Shown here piece after piece: positions 1 to 10,900 of a stretch of DNA of 64,000 nucleotides. Position 1 is the first letter of the stretch; the number at the start of each line of letters is the position of its first letter. The notes beneath the pieces are model-generated. The model had not been told where the DNA came from and did no database searches. It was given only the letters and a program-made list of their open reading frames with translations. Location: the NCBI GenBank assembly GCA_020848275.1, contig JADLAK010000065.1, positions 62,001 through 126,000 on the forward strand, given 5' to 3'. The stretch comes from Planctomycetota bacterium. Lineage in GTDB: Bacteria; Planctomycetota; UBA8742; UBA2392. Both the position numbers and the translations under genes were made by a program.

Positions 1-2
1 TT

Positions 3-308
3 AGGTCGAACTTTGAACTGAGAATGCCAGGTATCATCGACAAGCCGGAGTATGATTTGGCCGTTCGTATCGTTAAGGCATATTTCTACCCGTACGACCT
101 CCCCAGCTACGTCGCGGCCTTCCGTGGCTACCATGTGCAAGGCTTCAACGCGAGAAAGGTCGACAAGGCTTTTTTTGCATTTGCTAATGCCATAGACCCC
201 TTGGTTCACCTATTCCCACAGTATGTCCGACGCCTCGACCAGCCAATTCAACCTCCAGGCACCAGTCCAGTTGGATTGGGCGGCGAGTCAACTGATCCTG
301 CCCTGTGA
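3..308 (+). CDS. Partial ORF, open at the left window edge; unknown product
   Basis: Frame is open from base 3 with no stop before 308; overlaps the start of the next CDS by 86 nt, so coding status is uncertain. Confidence 0.3.
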   Translation, partial: RSNFELRMPGIIDKPEYDLAVRIVKAYFYPYDLPSYVAAFRGYHVQGFNARKVDKAFFAFANAIDPLVHLFPQYVRRLDQPIQPPGTSPVGLGGESTDPAL

Positions 309-3300
309 TGTACTCGTACTCGATTTTTCAGAAGGCAAGAGCGACAAAGAGCCTTGGTCTCTGCCTCTTCACTTTTGCGTTGTGTTCGAGGTGGCGCGGC
401 GCCAGCACGCGGGCCTGCAGGATCAAACCTATGTTCGCTACGACGGCGAATTCCAAGCTCCGCTGAACGGTCAGGCTTCGAGTTTCCAGCTCGACACCTT
501 GCCTACCGCAGGAACGGTCGCAAAAAAGTGGGAGCGAATGAATCTCTCGCCAGGCCAACGGTATGCCGACCCACGCGATCAGGACAAAGACACTTTTCAT
601 TACAACACTCAGCCCTACCGGCTCTACTTGAGGTGCAAAGGACCTAATGGACCTGGAGTTGTGAAGCTTGTTCCGCTTGAGGACGAAGATAAATCTACAG
701 GAACAACTTGCGCGGCCGAACTTACGGACCGGTACGTGACCCAATGCGTGAAACTTGGCCGCCAATTCAAGGTCACAGACAAACAAATCCTAAAACAGGG
801 CATTTACAGCAGTTTAAACCTACTTACACACCTGTTTACCGCTCACCTGCACAGCCGTCCAAAAGCCGGAGCGAGTCGATCCATGACGTGGGCGGAGCTG
901 AAACTGTGCTCCCTTGTCAGGGTTGGCAAAAAGTCATTCAAGCCGCTCGAGCCGCGGCAGATCAAGCTACTGTCCGTCCCACCGTACTCAGCACCAACGG
1001 CGAAACCCGAAATCGGTAAGGGCTCAGGCGCCCGATCCGGTCCAACTCGGAGGGCCACCAACGACTTACGCGACGCCCGTCTTTTTCACGCACATGGAGC
1101 GGATTCGTTTCTTGGGCGAATAGACGAACTCGCGCAACTTGAGCGGTTGATGCTGGATCGCGTCAATGGCGAGAAACCCCGCCACCAGGTTCTTTCCATT
1201 GTCGGAGGCGCCGGACACGGGAAAAGTCGGCTAGTAGCCGAGGCAGTATTTCGAGTCCAAGAAGCAATCAACCACAACGTCTGGTACGTTGCATTGGCGG
1301 ATTATCCCTCCACTGTTGATCTCTCGATGGCGGCCGCCACAGCCCTCAAACTCTCCAATTGCGAATCCAATCTTGGAGCAGTACTCGCCCGCGTTCTGGG
1401 CTCCAAGGAACCCGCGCTGATTGTCCTGGACAATGCCGAACATGTCTTGAACGCTTCGGCAACATTGGTTCGGGATTGTGTTGCGGCAAGCGGCCAAGTG
1501 CAGTTCGTTGTGACAAGCCGTGAACGACTGGCCATCGCTGGAGAACAAGCCATAGAGCTTCGACCGTTTCCGCTGCCTGAAACCACTGTTCCAGATGCGA
1601 GAACCTCAAGCAGCGCCGGCGAGTTGTCTCTACCCGACTGCGTCCAACTGTTTTTTGACCGTGCAATACAGGCTGGCGTGGAGGCCCACGTCCTGCGACA
1701 GCAGGTGGAGTCCATTGCAGATGTTTGCCGGCTCGTCGAGGGCATACCGCTTGCCATCGAGTTGGCTGCGCCGAAGGCCACCATTCTCAGTGTATCTGAG
1801 ATAGCCTCCGGTTTGCGGACTAGCATGGCGTTGCTCTCGTCCGAACAGCGCGACGTGCCGGGAAAACACAGATCGATGTTTGCGGCGCTAGAGTGGAGTT
1901 GGAGTCTGCTGTCCGTTGAAGAACGCGCCTTCCTTGTTCAGCTGGTCGTTTTTCAAGGAGGATGCACGTACAAGGCCATCACCGAAATCGTGCAGCTCCC
2001 CGTCCTGCAGTTAGGTGAACAAGTGCGGATCAGCACCCTGGCAAGGCTCGTTCGGGCGCACTTGGTTGTGACACAGATTCACCAAGGACAAAGTCGCTAT
2101 CGACTGCCACGCCTTGTCTGGCAATTTGCCCGAGCCAAGCTCACTGCGCTTCCGGCCGACATCGAAACGAACCTGTGTGTTAGGTATGTGGAGCATTACA
2201 CGCAGGCTGCCGAGACCATGGAGGCTGATTGCTCGCAGACCGACAAAAAGCCGTACCTGGATTTCCTTTGGTCCGAAGTCGGGAATTTTCAGGCGATCAT
2301 ATTCCTAGGTCTTGAGAATCCTCACTTACATCGAGCAGCTCAAGCAGCCGATTCCTTCAGGCATCTTCTCCAATTGAGCGTGGCTTGCCTTGACTTGACA
2401 GCCATACAACAACTTGGCGAAAAGGTCTTTTCTCGTCTCCCTTCGAGTGAAAACGTCCTGCGCCAATTGGTCTGCGAATGGATGTGCTGGGCCTACTTTG
2501 GTGTCTCCGATGCGGCAGGTTTCGCGCATTGGGCGAAGTATCTAAAGGATGTCAGCGGACCGATTGAAGCCCTCCCTCCAAAGGATCTGGCACGCTGGAA
2601 TCTGGTTGCGGGGCGCGCGGAGCTTCTGTGCGGCGACATGCATCCCGCGCACCAGTTCGCCACTGCGGCTAAGCACATGTTCGATGACCTTGGCGACAAG
2701 ACTAACGAAGCGGTCGCCGATCTGGTTATCGCTGAAGCGTCGCGGCACATTCACGGAACCAGGCCGACGGGCAGCGCCGCTTCGGCTACAGCATCAACGA
2801 ACGTGCGCGAATCGGACACGGTGAAGGCTGCGACTTCGTCACTTGCCACGTCTATCCAGCTCCTCATCCATGACCAGCCCGAGGCGGCTGCTCAAGAATG
2901 TTGGGCCGCAATCAATAAGCTGACAGGCACCCCCTATGTGAGATTCCTGGCTAACGCGTTTTTGCAACTCGCCCGAATCCGCTTGGCTTCCAACCGCTGG
3001 GTTGCAGCGCATCGTTTGGCCCACCTAGCCGATGACATGTTTCGGAAACTCCAAGACCACGTAATGATGGCGCATTGCGCCCTGCTCGCTGCTTTAGCCC
3101 TGGCTGGAGATTTATCTCAAAAACCCAATCCCGACAGCCAGAAACAGATGGCTCTTGCAACATTAACGTTCGACTTCGCTCAACGCGTACTTGAGCAGCA
3201 TGGATGTATGTTCCACCTAGCGATGCTTCATCAAGCTCGGGGAATCCTGCAACTCAATCTCGGCGCCTGTGGCGAAGCGGCGCGATCTCTGGCTCGCTCT

Positions 3301-3888
3301 TTCGAGGTCCTTGAACAACTACAGCTCGCTCGACAAGAAATTGAGGCGGCGAACCTAGCAGCGTTGGCATATTTCAGCTCGCGGGATTTCGGCGCGGCAG
3401 CAAAGTATCTCTTGTTTGTCGCCGTGGTCACTGCAAACCAGGGCGATGCAAGTTCAGCTCAACAGGCCGAGATCACGGCTGCTGCAATGCTTTGCCGTGC
3501 GGGCAAAGTTCACAACGCGCTTCGATTTCTCAAGGATCGGAACAAAGATTCGGACCTATCCCGTTGGGCCGCTGTCGATAAGAGCGCAACGGAATTTGTA
3601 GCTTGCCATGCCCGAGTCGAATTCGAGCGGCTTGAAGAAGCTTTGATTCTGTTGGAGGCGAAATCGACTGACTCCTGTGATAGCAACAACGAATTCAGCC
3701 CCACGACTGCAGACTGGCTTGAGCTTGCGTACTCTGCCGCAAAAATGGCGTTCGAACATAAAGACGTCCCCAACGCCAAGCGTGCGGCTACCGTTGCTCT
3801 CGCGTTAGTAAGTCGCCTGACGCCAAACGACATGGATAGCACCCGAATGTACGAGATCAGCCAGGCCGTAACCGCTTGGGCGCAATAG
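223..3888 (+). CDS. STAND-type NTPase (AfsR/LuxR-like ATPase) with C-terminal TPR-like region
   Basis: Walker A IVGGAGHGKSRL, Walker B ALIVLDNAEHV, sensor-like VVTSRERL, EGIPLAIELAA; long helical-repeat tail; in-frame stop at 193-195 supports a start near 223. Confidence 0.88.
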   Translation: MSDASTSQFNLQAPVQLDWAASQLILPCDVLVLDFSEGKSDKEPWSLPLHFCVVFEVARRQHAGLQDQTYVRYDGEFQAPLNGQASSFQLDTLPTAGTVAKKWERMNLSPGQRYADPRDQDKDTFHYNTQPYRLYLRCKGPNGPGVVKLVPLEDEDKSTGTTCAAELTDRYVTQCVKLGRQFKVTDKQILKQGIYSSLNLLTHLFTAHLHSRPKAGASRSMTWAELKLCSLVRVGKKSFKPLEPRQIKLLSVPPYSAPTAKPEIGKGSGARSGPTRRATNDLRDARLFHAHGADSFLGRIDELAQLERLMLDRVNGEKPRHQVLSIVGGAGHGKSRLVAEAVFRVQEAINHNVWYVALADYPSTVDLSMAAATALKLSNCESNLGAVLARVLGSKEPALIVLDNAEHVLNASATLVRDCVAASGQVQFVVTSRERLAIAGEQAIELRPFPLPETTVPDARTSSSAGELSLPDCVQLFFDRAIQAGVEAHVLRQQVESIADVCRLVEGIPLAIELAAPKATILSVSEIASGLRTSMALLSSEQRDVPGKHRSMFAALEWSWSLLSVEERAFLVQLVVFQGGCTYKAITEIVQLPVLQLGEQVRISTLARLVRAHLVVTQIHQGQSRYRLPRLVWQFARAKLTALPADIETNLCVRYVEHYTQAAETMEADCSQTDKKPYLDFLWSEVGNFQAIIFLGLENPHLHRAAQAADSFRHLLQLSVACLDLTAIQQLGEKVFSRLPSSENVLRQLVCEWMCWAYFGVSDAAGFAHWAKYLKDVSGPIEALPPKDLARWNLVAGRAELLCGDMHPAHQFATAAKHMFDDLGDKTNEAVADLVIAEASRHIHGTRPTGSAASATASTNVRESDTVKAATSSLATSIQLLIHDQPEAAAQECWAAINKLTGTPYVRFLANAFLQLARIRLASNRWVAAHRLAHLADDMFRKLQDHVMMAHCALLAALALAGDLSQKPNPDSQKQMALATLTFDFAQRVLEQHGCMFHLAMLHQARGILQLNLGACGEAARSLARSFEVLEQLQLARQEIEAANLAALAYFSSRDFGAAAKYLLFVAVVTANQGDASSAQQAEITAAAMLCRAGKVHNALRFLKDRNKDSDLSRWAAVDKSATEFVACHARVEFERLEEALILLEAKSTDSCDSNNEFSPTTADWLELAYSAAKMAFEHKDVPNAKRAATVALALVSRLTPNDMDSTRMYEISQAVTAWAQ

Positions 3889-4167
3889 AGTGAAAGGTGT
3901 GGTTTGCGCTGCTCAAGCAGGGATGACTTGGTAAGTGACATGCAGATCGTGGTCGGTGCCTTCTGGGCGTCTTTTTCATGCTCAACCACCGTAAATTTGA
4001 CGCATCCAGACGCAACCATTGCTAAACTCTCGACCGGCCAGGAATGGCTCTAAATTAGGGGTTCTGGGACGGAAGGTGGTGCAGCAACAGGAGTTGTGCG
4101 AGGACACCAAAACGCGCCAGTGGGGCGTTTCAAGACTGGGTGGGATGAAATCACGGACGTAGGAACC

Positions 4168-4401
4168 ATGAGATACCGCCGAAGGCAATTTCATTGGTCG
4201 CCCGCCGAGACCGCCATGTGCGTCATCGGCGCAATCCTGGTGATCTTGTCCAGCCACATTGGCCGCGCGCTCGTGCCGGTGCTGGGCTGGCAGTCGGCGG
4301 GGCTGGACGACGGCACGACGGCGCTGATCGGCCTTGCGGCGATTGCGCTTGTCGCCATTCCGCTAGGCATCTGGTGGTTTTTCTGGAAATTCGCGCGTTA
4401 G
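4168..4401 (+). CDS. Small two-TM membrane protein
   Basis: Internal ATG at 4168 (MRYRRRQFHW); two hydrophobic segments; ends GIWWFFWKFAR. Confidence 0.6.
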   Translation: MRYRRRQFHWSPAETAMCVIGAILVILSSHIGRALVPVLGWQSAGLDDGTTALIGLAAIALVAIPLGIWWFFWKFAR

Positions 4402-4438
4402 CAAAAAACCGCCGAAACGCAGCAAAAGAGGTTGGCCT

Positions 4439-4729
4439 GTGGGATACGGTTGGGGTTCTCGAAAATGGAACGCATCCAATGATCCGCCCGAGGGCGCCGA
4501 TCCGGTATTCCTTATGGTCTTTGGGATACTCGCGGGCATCGTGGCGCTGATTCTTTCGCTGCCCATCGGCGAAATGGTCGGGGGATGGATACACCCCGGC
4601 AGCAACAACCAGACCTGCGACATTTTCATCGGGTTGGGCGTGGAAGCGGTGTTGTTCCTGCCGGTCATGATCTGGTTCGTGCGCCGCTGGATCAAACGCG
4701 CCGCACCACCAAAAAAGCCGTTGGAATGA
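4439..4729 (+). CDS. Small two-TM membrane protein (GTG start)
   Basis: Two hydrophobic segments; MIWFVRRWIKR tail. Confidence 0.62.
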   Translation: MGYGWGSRKWNASNDPPEGADPVFLMVFGILAGIVALILSLPIGEMVGGWIHPGSNNQTCDIFIGLGVEAVLFLPVMIWFVRRWIKRAAPPKKPLE

Positions 4730-4733
4730 TAAC

Positions 4734-4808
4734 CAGAGCCCACTGCGTCAGCGGTGGGATTGATTCAAGTGCACGTGAGTTTATCCCATCGCTGACGCGA
4801 TGGGCTCC
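4734..4808. repeat. Inverted repeat; each arm itself palindromic
   Basis: GAGCCCACTGCGTCAGCGGTGGGAT ... ATCCCATCGCTGACGCGATGGGCTCC; related CCCATCGCTAACGCGATGGGCTCTGG recurs near 5410. Confidence 0.75.
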
Positions 4809-4882
4809 AGGTCACACGGACGTGGCCCCATCAGCAAAAAGCCGCTGGAAGATTGACGGCGCAAACGTGATACAACGACGCC

Positions 4883-5161
4883 ATGGGTAACATCGAAGAA
4901 CGGAATTCACGGCGTGCGCGAATGTTCCGCTTCTGGGGCATCGTGGTCGGCGGCGACATTCTGCTCACGTTGTTTCTGTTCCTCGACACCACGCTGCTCG
5001 CGCGACCGGTTGCCTCGCTGATGGGTCTAAAACCGGATTCCGAGGAAGCCAAGCTCTACGCCGTCGTGTTCACGGTCGGTATAACGCTCGCCATCGCGAT
5101 CATTGCGGCAATCTGGTGGTTCGTAAGCGCGTTGCGGTCCGAACCGACGTTGCGAAGTTAA
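4883..5161 (+). CDS. Small two-TM membrane protein
   Basis: Two hydrophobic segments; AIWWFVSALR near the C-terminus. Confidence 0.65.
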   Translation: MGNIEERNSRRARMFRFWGIVVGGDILLTLFLFLDTTLLARPVASLMGLKPDSEEAKLYAVVFTVGITLAIAIIAAIWWFVSALRSEPTLRS

Positions 5162-5164
5162 AAA

Positions 5165-5450
5165 CCAGACCAGCGCTTCAAGCCCGAAGGGCGGCACAGA
5201 AATAGCCCAGCCCGTGAGGGCTGGGAACGCGAACAAATAACGTCCAGAGCCCCGTCAGGGGCGACACAAAAGCGCCGGATACCTTAGTTGGAACCAATTG
5301 CTGTGCCGCCCTACGGGCTCCGACTATTGTTGCGTGCGATTCCCAGCGCTTACGCGCTGGGCTATTATTGTTTCGGCCCTGCGGGCCTCAGAAACAAAAG
5401 CCAAAACACCCATCGCTAACGCGATGGGCTCTGGTTCTCAGGCCAGATGC
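5165..5450. repeat. Cluster of short intergenic hairpin repeats
   Basis: CCCAGCCCgtgaGGGCTGGG, GAGCCCCgtcaGGGGC, CCCAGCGCttacGCGCTGGG, GGCCCtgcGGGCC, CCCATCGCtaaCGCGATGGG in one noncoding spacer. Confidence 0.75.
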
Positions 5451-5563
5451 TTTTCCTAAAACCCAACACCTAAAACCCAATACCTCCTGACGCAGCAAAA
5501 CGATCAACGACCGACGTTAAACAGCATGGCCCTCGCATGGGCGAAGGCCATTGATCGTGTTTA

Positions 5564-5650
5564 TGGTGCGCAGGGCGGGACTTGAACCCGCACACCCTTA
5601 CGGGCTCTAGCACCTCAAGCTAGCGCGTCTGCCAATTCCGCCACCTGCGC
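5564..5650 (-). tRNA. tRNA-Leu (anticodon GAG)
   Basis: Reverse complement GCGCAGG...CTAGC-TTGAGGT-GCTAG...GGTTCAAGTCC...CCTGCGCACCA; variable arm; CCA encoded. Confidence 0.95.
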
Positions 5651-5735
5651 GTGGGAGGAGAAAAGTAGCACCATCGTCAGGACTGTCAACCGCGCGAGGC
5701 CCGCAGGGTATGTCACTTTGAACAACAATAAATCT

Positions 5736-5824
5736 CACCGCAGAGGCGCAAAGACGCAGAGGAAAACACAGCTAGACCACAATGCGGGGTTTGGCAGTTC
5801 TCTGCGCCTCCGCGTCTCTGCGGT
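5736..5824. repeat. Word-repeat imperfect inverted repeat
   Basis: Arm 1 CACCGCAGAGGCGCAAAGACGCAGAGGAA, arm 2 TTCTCTGCGCCTCCGCGTCTCTGCGGT. Confidence 0.85.
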
Positions 5825-5950
5825 TTGCCGTTTTTGTCGAGAGGAATTAGAGCACCCCCTGCCCTGAACAAGCCTTGCGGCGGCGGCCCCAGTGAAATAA
5901 CGTCAACTCCTCGAATCCCCGTGCGTACAAGCGGTATCCAGGAGGCGGCC

Positions 5951-7903
5951 TTGGCTCAGCAGAAGACCAGCACGCTGTATCAGCGCATGACAGAGCTCCT
6001 GCCGCCCGAACAGGCGCAGCGCACGGTCATCCATGACTCGGTCAAGGACGAGGTCGTCGCCCACCCGCTGCTCGACATCGAGCACCTCCAGACTTTCTTC
6101 CACACTGAGCGCGGCATCATTCGCGCCGTCGACGACATCAGCCTCAAGATCGGCGAGGGCGAAACCCTCGGCGTCGTGGGCGAATCAGGCTCGGGCAAGT
6201 CGATGACCGCGTACTCCATGCTCAAGCTGCTGCCGAGCCAAGCCGGCCGCATCGAAGGCGGCCAGATCAAGTGGAAGGACGAAAACGGCGGCGACGTCGA
6301 CCTCGCCAAGCTCAGCGACGCTGAACTGCGCAAGATTCGCGGCGGCGACATCGCCATGATCTTTCAGGAGCCGATGACCAGTTTAAATCCCGTGTTCACC
6401 TGCGGCGCTCAGGTAGTAGAAGCCCTGCGCCTGCACCTGGGCATGAGCAAGGCGGAAGCCTGGAAGCGCACTGTCGAGCTGTTCGACGAAGTCGGCATCC
6501 CGAGCCCCGAGGTGCGCGTTAAGCAGTACCCCTTTGAGCTTTCCGGCGGCATGAAGCAGCGCGTGATGATCGCGATGGCGCTGGCGTGCAACCCGCGCCT
6601 GCTGATCGCCGACGAACCGACCACCGCGCTCGACGTCACGATCGAAAAGCAGATTCTTGAACTGATCCGCGACCTTCAAAAGAAGCGCCGCATGGCGGTC
6701 ATGTTCATCACGCACAACCTCGGCGTCGTGGCCGAAGTGACCGACAAAGTCGCGGTGATGTACCGCGGCAAGATTGTCGAGTACGGCCGCGTGCTGGACA
6801 TCTTCAGCAACCCGCAACATCCATACACTAAAGGTCTTCTTGCTTGCCGCCCGCGCCTGACCACCAAGGCCGAGCGCCTGCCCACGGTCGAGGATTTCAT
6901 TACCGCCGACCGCAACGGCATCGTGCTTGACCCGACCGACCCGAACCTGCAGGTCGACGCCACGCGCAAAGTTACCAAACGCCGCGAGCAGATGGCCGAC
7001 TTCAACACGCCCGTGCTTGAGATGAAGGGCATCAAGCAATACTTCCCGATCAAGAAGGGCATACTCCGCCGCACCGTCGGCCACGTGAAAGCCGTCGATG
7101 ACGTGACGCTGACCGTCGGCAAGGGCAAGACGCTGGGGCTGGTTGGCGAATCCGGCTGCGGCAAGACGACACTCGGCCGCACGATCCTGCGCCTGATTGA
7201 GCCCACGGCGGGGCAGGTGTTTTACGCGGGCCGCGAAATCACGGGCATGCCGAGCGAGCAGTTGCGGCAGATGCGCCGCAAGATGCAGATCATTTTCCAG
7301 GATCCGTACTCGAGTTTGAACCCGCGCATGACCGTCGGCGCCGCGATCATGGAGCCGATGAAAGTCCACGGCCTGTACGGCAACTCGCGCCAGCGCGAGG
7401 AACGCGCGTTGTACCTGCTTGAGCGCGTGGGCCTGATGCCGGAACATCTGCGGCGTTACCCGCACGAGTTTTCAGGCGGCCAGCGCCAGCGCATCGGCAT
7501 TGCGCGCACGCTCGCGGTCGAGCCGGAATTCATCGTGTGCGACGAAAGCGTGAGCGCCTTGGACGTGTCCGTCCAGGCAGGCGTGTTGAATCTGCTGCTG
7601 GATTTGCAGGACGAATTCGGCCTGACGTACATTTTCATCAGCCACGACCTGTCGGTGGTGAAGTTCATCAGCGACGACATCGCGGTGATGTGCCCGGGCA
7701 AGACGCTGAAGGAACTGTGGGAAAGCGACAAGCGCGAGGGCGTGAACCCGGAGCACTTCGACCGAGGCGGGCACATCGTTGAATACGCCAGCGCCGACGA
7801 GATCGTGAATCATCCCAAACACGCCTACACCAAGCGCCTGATGGACGCGATTCCCGACCCGGACATCGAGGACATCAAGGCCCGCGTCACGGCCAAAGTG
7901 TAA
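5951..7903 (+). CDS. Fused dipeptide/oligopeptide ABC transporter ATP-binding protein (DppD-DppF/GsiA-like double ATPase)
   Basis: Two Walker A ([17 protein letters not shown]), two signature motifs ([18 protein letters not shown]); TTG start at 5951 preceded by AGGAGG; ORF opens further upstream at 5825. Confidence 0.93.
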   Translation: MAQQKTSTLYQRMTELLPPEQAQRTVIHDSVKDEVVAHPLLDIEHLQTFFHTERGIIRAVDDISLKIGEGETLGVVGESGSGKSMTAYSMLKLLPSQAGRIEGGQIKWKDENGGDVDLAKLSDAELRKIRGGDIAMIFQEPMTSLNPVFTCGAQVVEALRLHLGMSKAEAWKRTVELFDEVGIPSPEVRVKQYPFELSGGMKQRVMIAMALACNPRLLIADEPTTALDVTIEKQILELIRDLQKKRRMAVMFITHNLGVVAEVTDKVAVMYRGKIVEYGRVLDIFSNPQHPYTKGLLACRPRLTTKAERLPTVEDFITADRNGIVLDPTDPNLQVDATRKVTKRREQMADFNTPVLEMKGIKQYFPIKKGILRRTVGHVKAVDDVTLTVGKGKTLGLVGESGCGKTTLGRTILRLIEPTAGQVFYAGREITGMPSEQLRQMRRKMQIIFQDPYSSLNPRMTVGAAIMEPMKVHGLYGNSRQREERALYLLERVGLMPEHLRRYPHEFSGGQRQRIGIARTLAVEPEFIVCDESVSALDVSVQAGVLNLLLDLQDEFGLTYIFISHDLSVVKFISDDIAVMCPGKTLKELWESDKREGVNPEHFDRGGHIVEYASADEIVNHPKHAYTKRLMDAIPDPDIEDIKARVTAKV

Positions 7904-7917
7904 GCACAGGAGCAACA

Positions 7918-10900
7918 ATGCGCCCTATCCAGACTTCGCTGACCGCCGCCGTCACTTTGACGGCGGTTCTTTTTCTGTGCGTGCGCACACCGGCCCGCGC
8001 CGAGCCCACCGCCGACGAAATCCGAAACCAGATCGCCGATGCCAAGTCGATGGCGCTGGAACTTGCGCAGTTGCCCGACGGCGCCGACGCCCTTGAACGC
8101 AAAGCCGCGCTCCTCGCCAAGGTTCCCGCCGCATTTGCCAAGATTGCCGCAACCAACGAGGGCCGCGCGCAGCTTGTCGAGGACCCGCAGATCGGCGTCG
8201 AAGGCTACATCGCCGGCGGCCTGAAAATTCCGGGGTTTGGCGGCGTCTCGGGCGAAATCAGCCCCAGCGGCGTGAAGTTCGGCGGCACCGTGCGCAACGT
8301 TTTCAAGGTCGGGGTCGCCGTAGGCGAACGCAGCGTCGACTTCCAGTCAGGCGGCGGCGCGGCTGTTGTCGGCGGCGTGGGCGGCTCGATCAGCAGCAGC
8401 GCGGGCTTCACGTGGGGCGAAAACATGAAGGCCGTCGACACGCTGCCGCGCCCGCCCGTCAGCGCGTTTTCAAAGGCCGTCGAAGAGGGCGTCAACAAAG
8501 TCATGGCCGCTCATCCCACCGAGGAAGCGCGCGGCACGCCGCAGGCGCAGATGGACCTCAAGGATGTTTTCGTCAACGCGGCGCAGACGGCGTTTGCCGA
8601 CGTGCGCAAGCTGACAGGCACCGAAGAAACCAAGGGCTTTGTGCCCGAGACGCTCAGCGTCAAGGCGTCGCGGTCGATCGACACGCCCTATGGCGGCGTG
8701 GCGGTCTCCAACGGCATCAAGGCCAACGTGCCGTCCAAGCCCGACCAGCCGATGGATATCCGCAACATCAACGAAACCTCGGTCAGCATCGAATACGGCA
8801 CAGAGAAGAGCCTCAAGGACGTCCGCCACGCCACGAAGTTTCTGCGCAGCGCCGAGGCCAAGGTCGGCTTCACGTTTTCGGTCAATGATGACGTGCAGGC
8901 GGGCGAGGTCTCCGCGGCGCGCAGGCAGCTCGCGGCAAAATTGCGCGCGGGCGCAAGCACCGCGGAAATCGGCCTTGAAATCGCGAAATCGCTTTGGCCG
9001 CTGCGGGTCACCGAAGACGCCTATTTGCAAAACATGCTGCTAAAGGCGGGCGAGGCGCTCGACGGCCTGTCGCTCGAGGAAGTCGTCAAACTTGTCGACC
9101 CGAAGGTCGGCGGCGTGCGGCTGTGTTTTGGCAAGGGCATGACGGAAGCCGACATCCCGCTGAGCGACTACGTCGAGCGGCTGGAGCAAATGGCCGACGC
9201 ACAGGCCAAGGGCGGCAATTACCTGCTTGGCCCCAGGCAAAAGCTCGACGGCGTGATGCTGGTCAGCGTCGACGCGCTGGCCGAGGGCTATCGCGGCACG
9301 CTCGACTACATCACCAGCCTGCGCGGCTACGTGCGCGACGCCAAGGGCAAGTTGTGGCTGGCGGGCACGCATGAAATCGGCGAAGAGCCGATCCCGACCG
9401 ACGATCTCGCGGTTGCGCTGGCGGCGATCTACAAGGCCGGCAACTCGCCATTCATCTCGCTCGACCCCGACGCCAACGACATGGCCGGGCCGCAGAAAGT
9501 GCGCATCGGCGGCATGCCGCGCGAACTTGAAAAAACCGGCTTTGTGCACGCGATGGTCGAGGCTGACTACCTGATGAAACAACTCGACCTCGGCGTCGTC
9601 GACGGCGGCGTGCCCGGGTACGAATCCACCATCGCGATCCTGCGCAAGACAAAGACCCCGTCGGCCGAGTTCGCCTCGCGCATGTGGTTTGTGCCCGGCG
9701 TTGCGCCTTGCGGCGACGTGCTGGTGACACGCGACGGCGACGCGCAGGCCGTGTGGTTCGAAAACCGCGTGCAGGTGCAGACGGAATCAATGCGGCGCAC
9801 GGGCCAGGGTTTAATTGGCATGGGCGAAAGCGACCCGATCTCGCGCCAGGCAGCGCGCAACCTGACGCGCTTTTTCCCGCAAATGTGCAAACAGCCGCAG
9901 GGCGCGAAATTCGCGCGGCTGCGGCAGGTGTTCGAGGTCGCGAAGCTTGCGGCGATCCTGCGCGCCCGCAAAGTGCAGAGCCCGGCGCTCGACGCCCTGT
10001 GCGCGCGCAAGCCCGCGACCGTCGCGATCAAGGACAGCTACAACGGCATCGGGCCGGTGCCGATTGCGGGCACGAGCTACCAGTTGTCCGGCGGCGCATC
10101 GGCGCGCGCGATTCCCGCCAAGGCGGTGATCGAAACGGACGCGCTGAAGCCGCTGATTGCCGAGGCAGGCAAGGAACCCATGCAGTTGGTGTCGATCGAA
10201 CTGCCAGAGCGCAGCGAGATCGACGGCTCGATCATCGGCGCCGTCAGCGCCGAGCTGTGGGTGAACAGCGCCAGCGCGCTGTTGAACAACGGCGAAACCG
10301 ACAAGGCGCTGGAAAAACTCAACGCCGCAGTGGCCGCCGACGCGGGCCTGCCCAACGCGCGGGCGCTGCGCGCGCTTTGCCGCCTGCAGAAGGGGCAATT
10401 CGAGGGCGCCATCGAAGACGCCGAAATCGCCAGCGCCGCAATCCCGGAACAGGCGGCGCTGCTGTCGCTGGTGAAAGTTTGCGGCGGGCAAATCGCGGGC
10501 GGCCTCGAAGTTGCGCAGCGCGTTGAAAAAGACTTCGCCGACAACGCCGACGTGCTCAGCCTGTGCGCGCTGAGCCGCATTTACGCCGAAGACTTCGCCG
10601 GGGCCGAAAAGACCGGCAACGCGGTGCTGGGCATGTCGCCGCTGGACTTCAACGGCCGCGTGATCCGCGCGATGCTGGGCGTGATGTACAACCTGTCGCC
10701 CGCCGACGCCACGCGCCGCGTGCGCGGCCTGCGTTCGATCCCCTTTGCAGTGGGCGAGGCCATGGCGCAGGGGCAGCTTGCGGTCGAAGGCTTCGACATC
10801 AAGCAGGCCGCTGAACACTACACCCGCGCACGTACGCTGCTGCGGGCCGCGCCGATCCCGCCGCCGGCGAAGGAAATCTACTTGAACGAGCTGCTGCTCT

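Noticed and set aside
3890-3960. Superficial similarity of GTGAAAGGTGTGGTTTGCGC to RNase P P-loop signatures
   Set aside because: No other conserved RNase P regions (GAGGAAAGTCCG etc.) nearby
5455-5500. CCTAAAACCCAACACCTAAAACCCAATACCTCC, possibly another word-repeat element
   Set aside because: Only one arm is visible; no complementary arm found nearby, so it was not counted with the seven inverted repeats
6383-7465. Long minus-strand ORFs opposite the ABC ATPase and opposite other GC-rich genes (e.g. 9811-11388, 12766-13974, 15271-16326, 17323-18705, 61099-62172)
   Set aside because: Antisense shadow frames in high-GC DNA; compositionally biased and overlapped by well-supported genes
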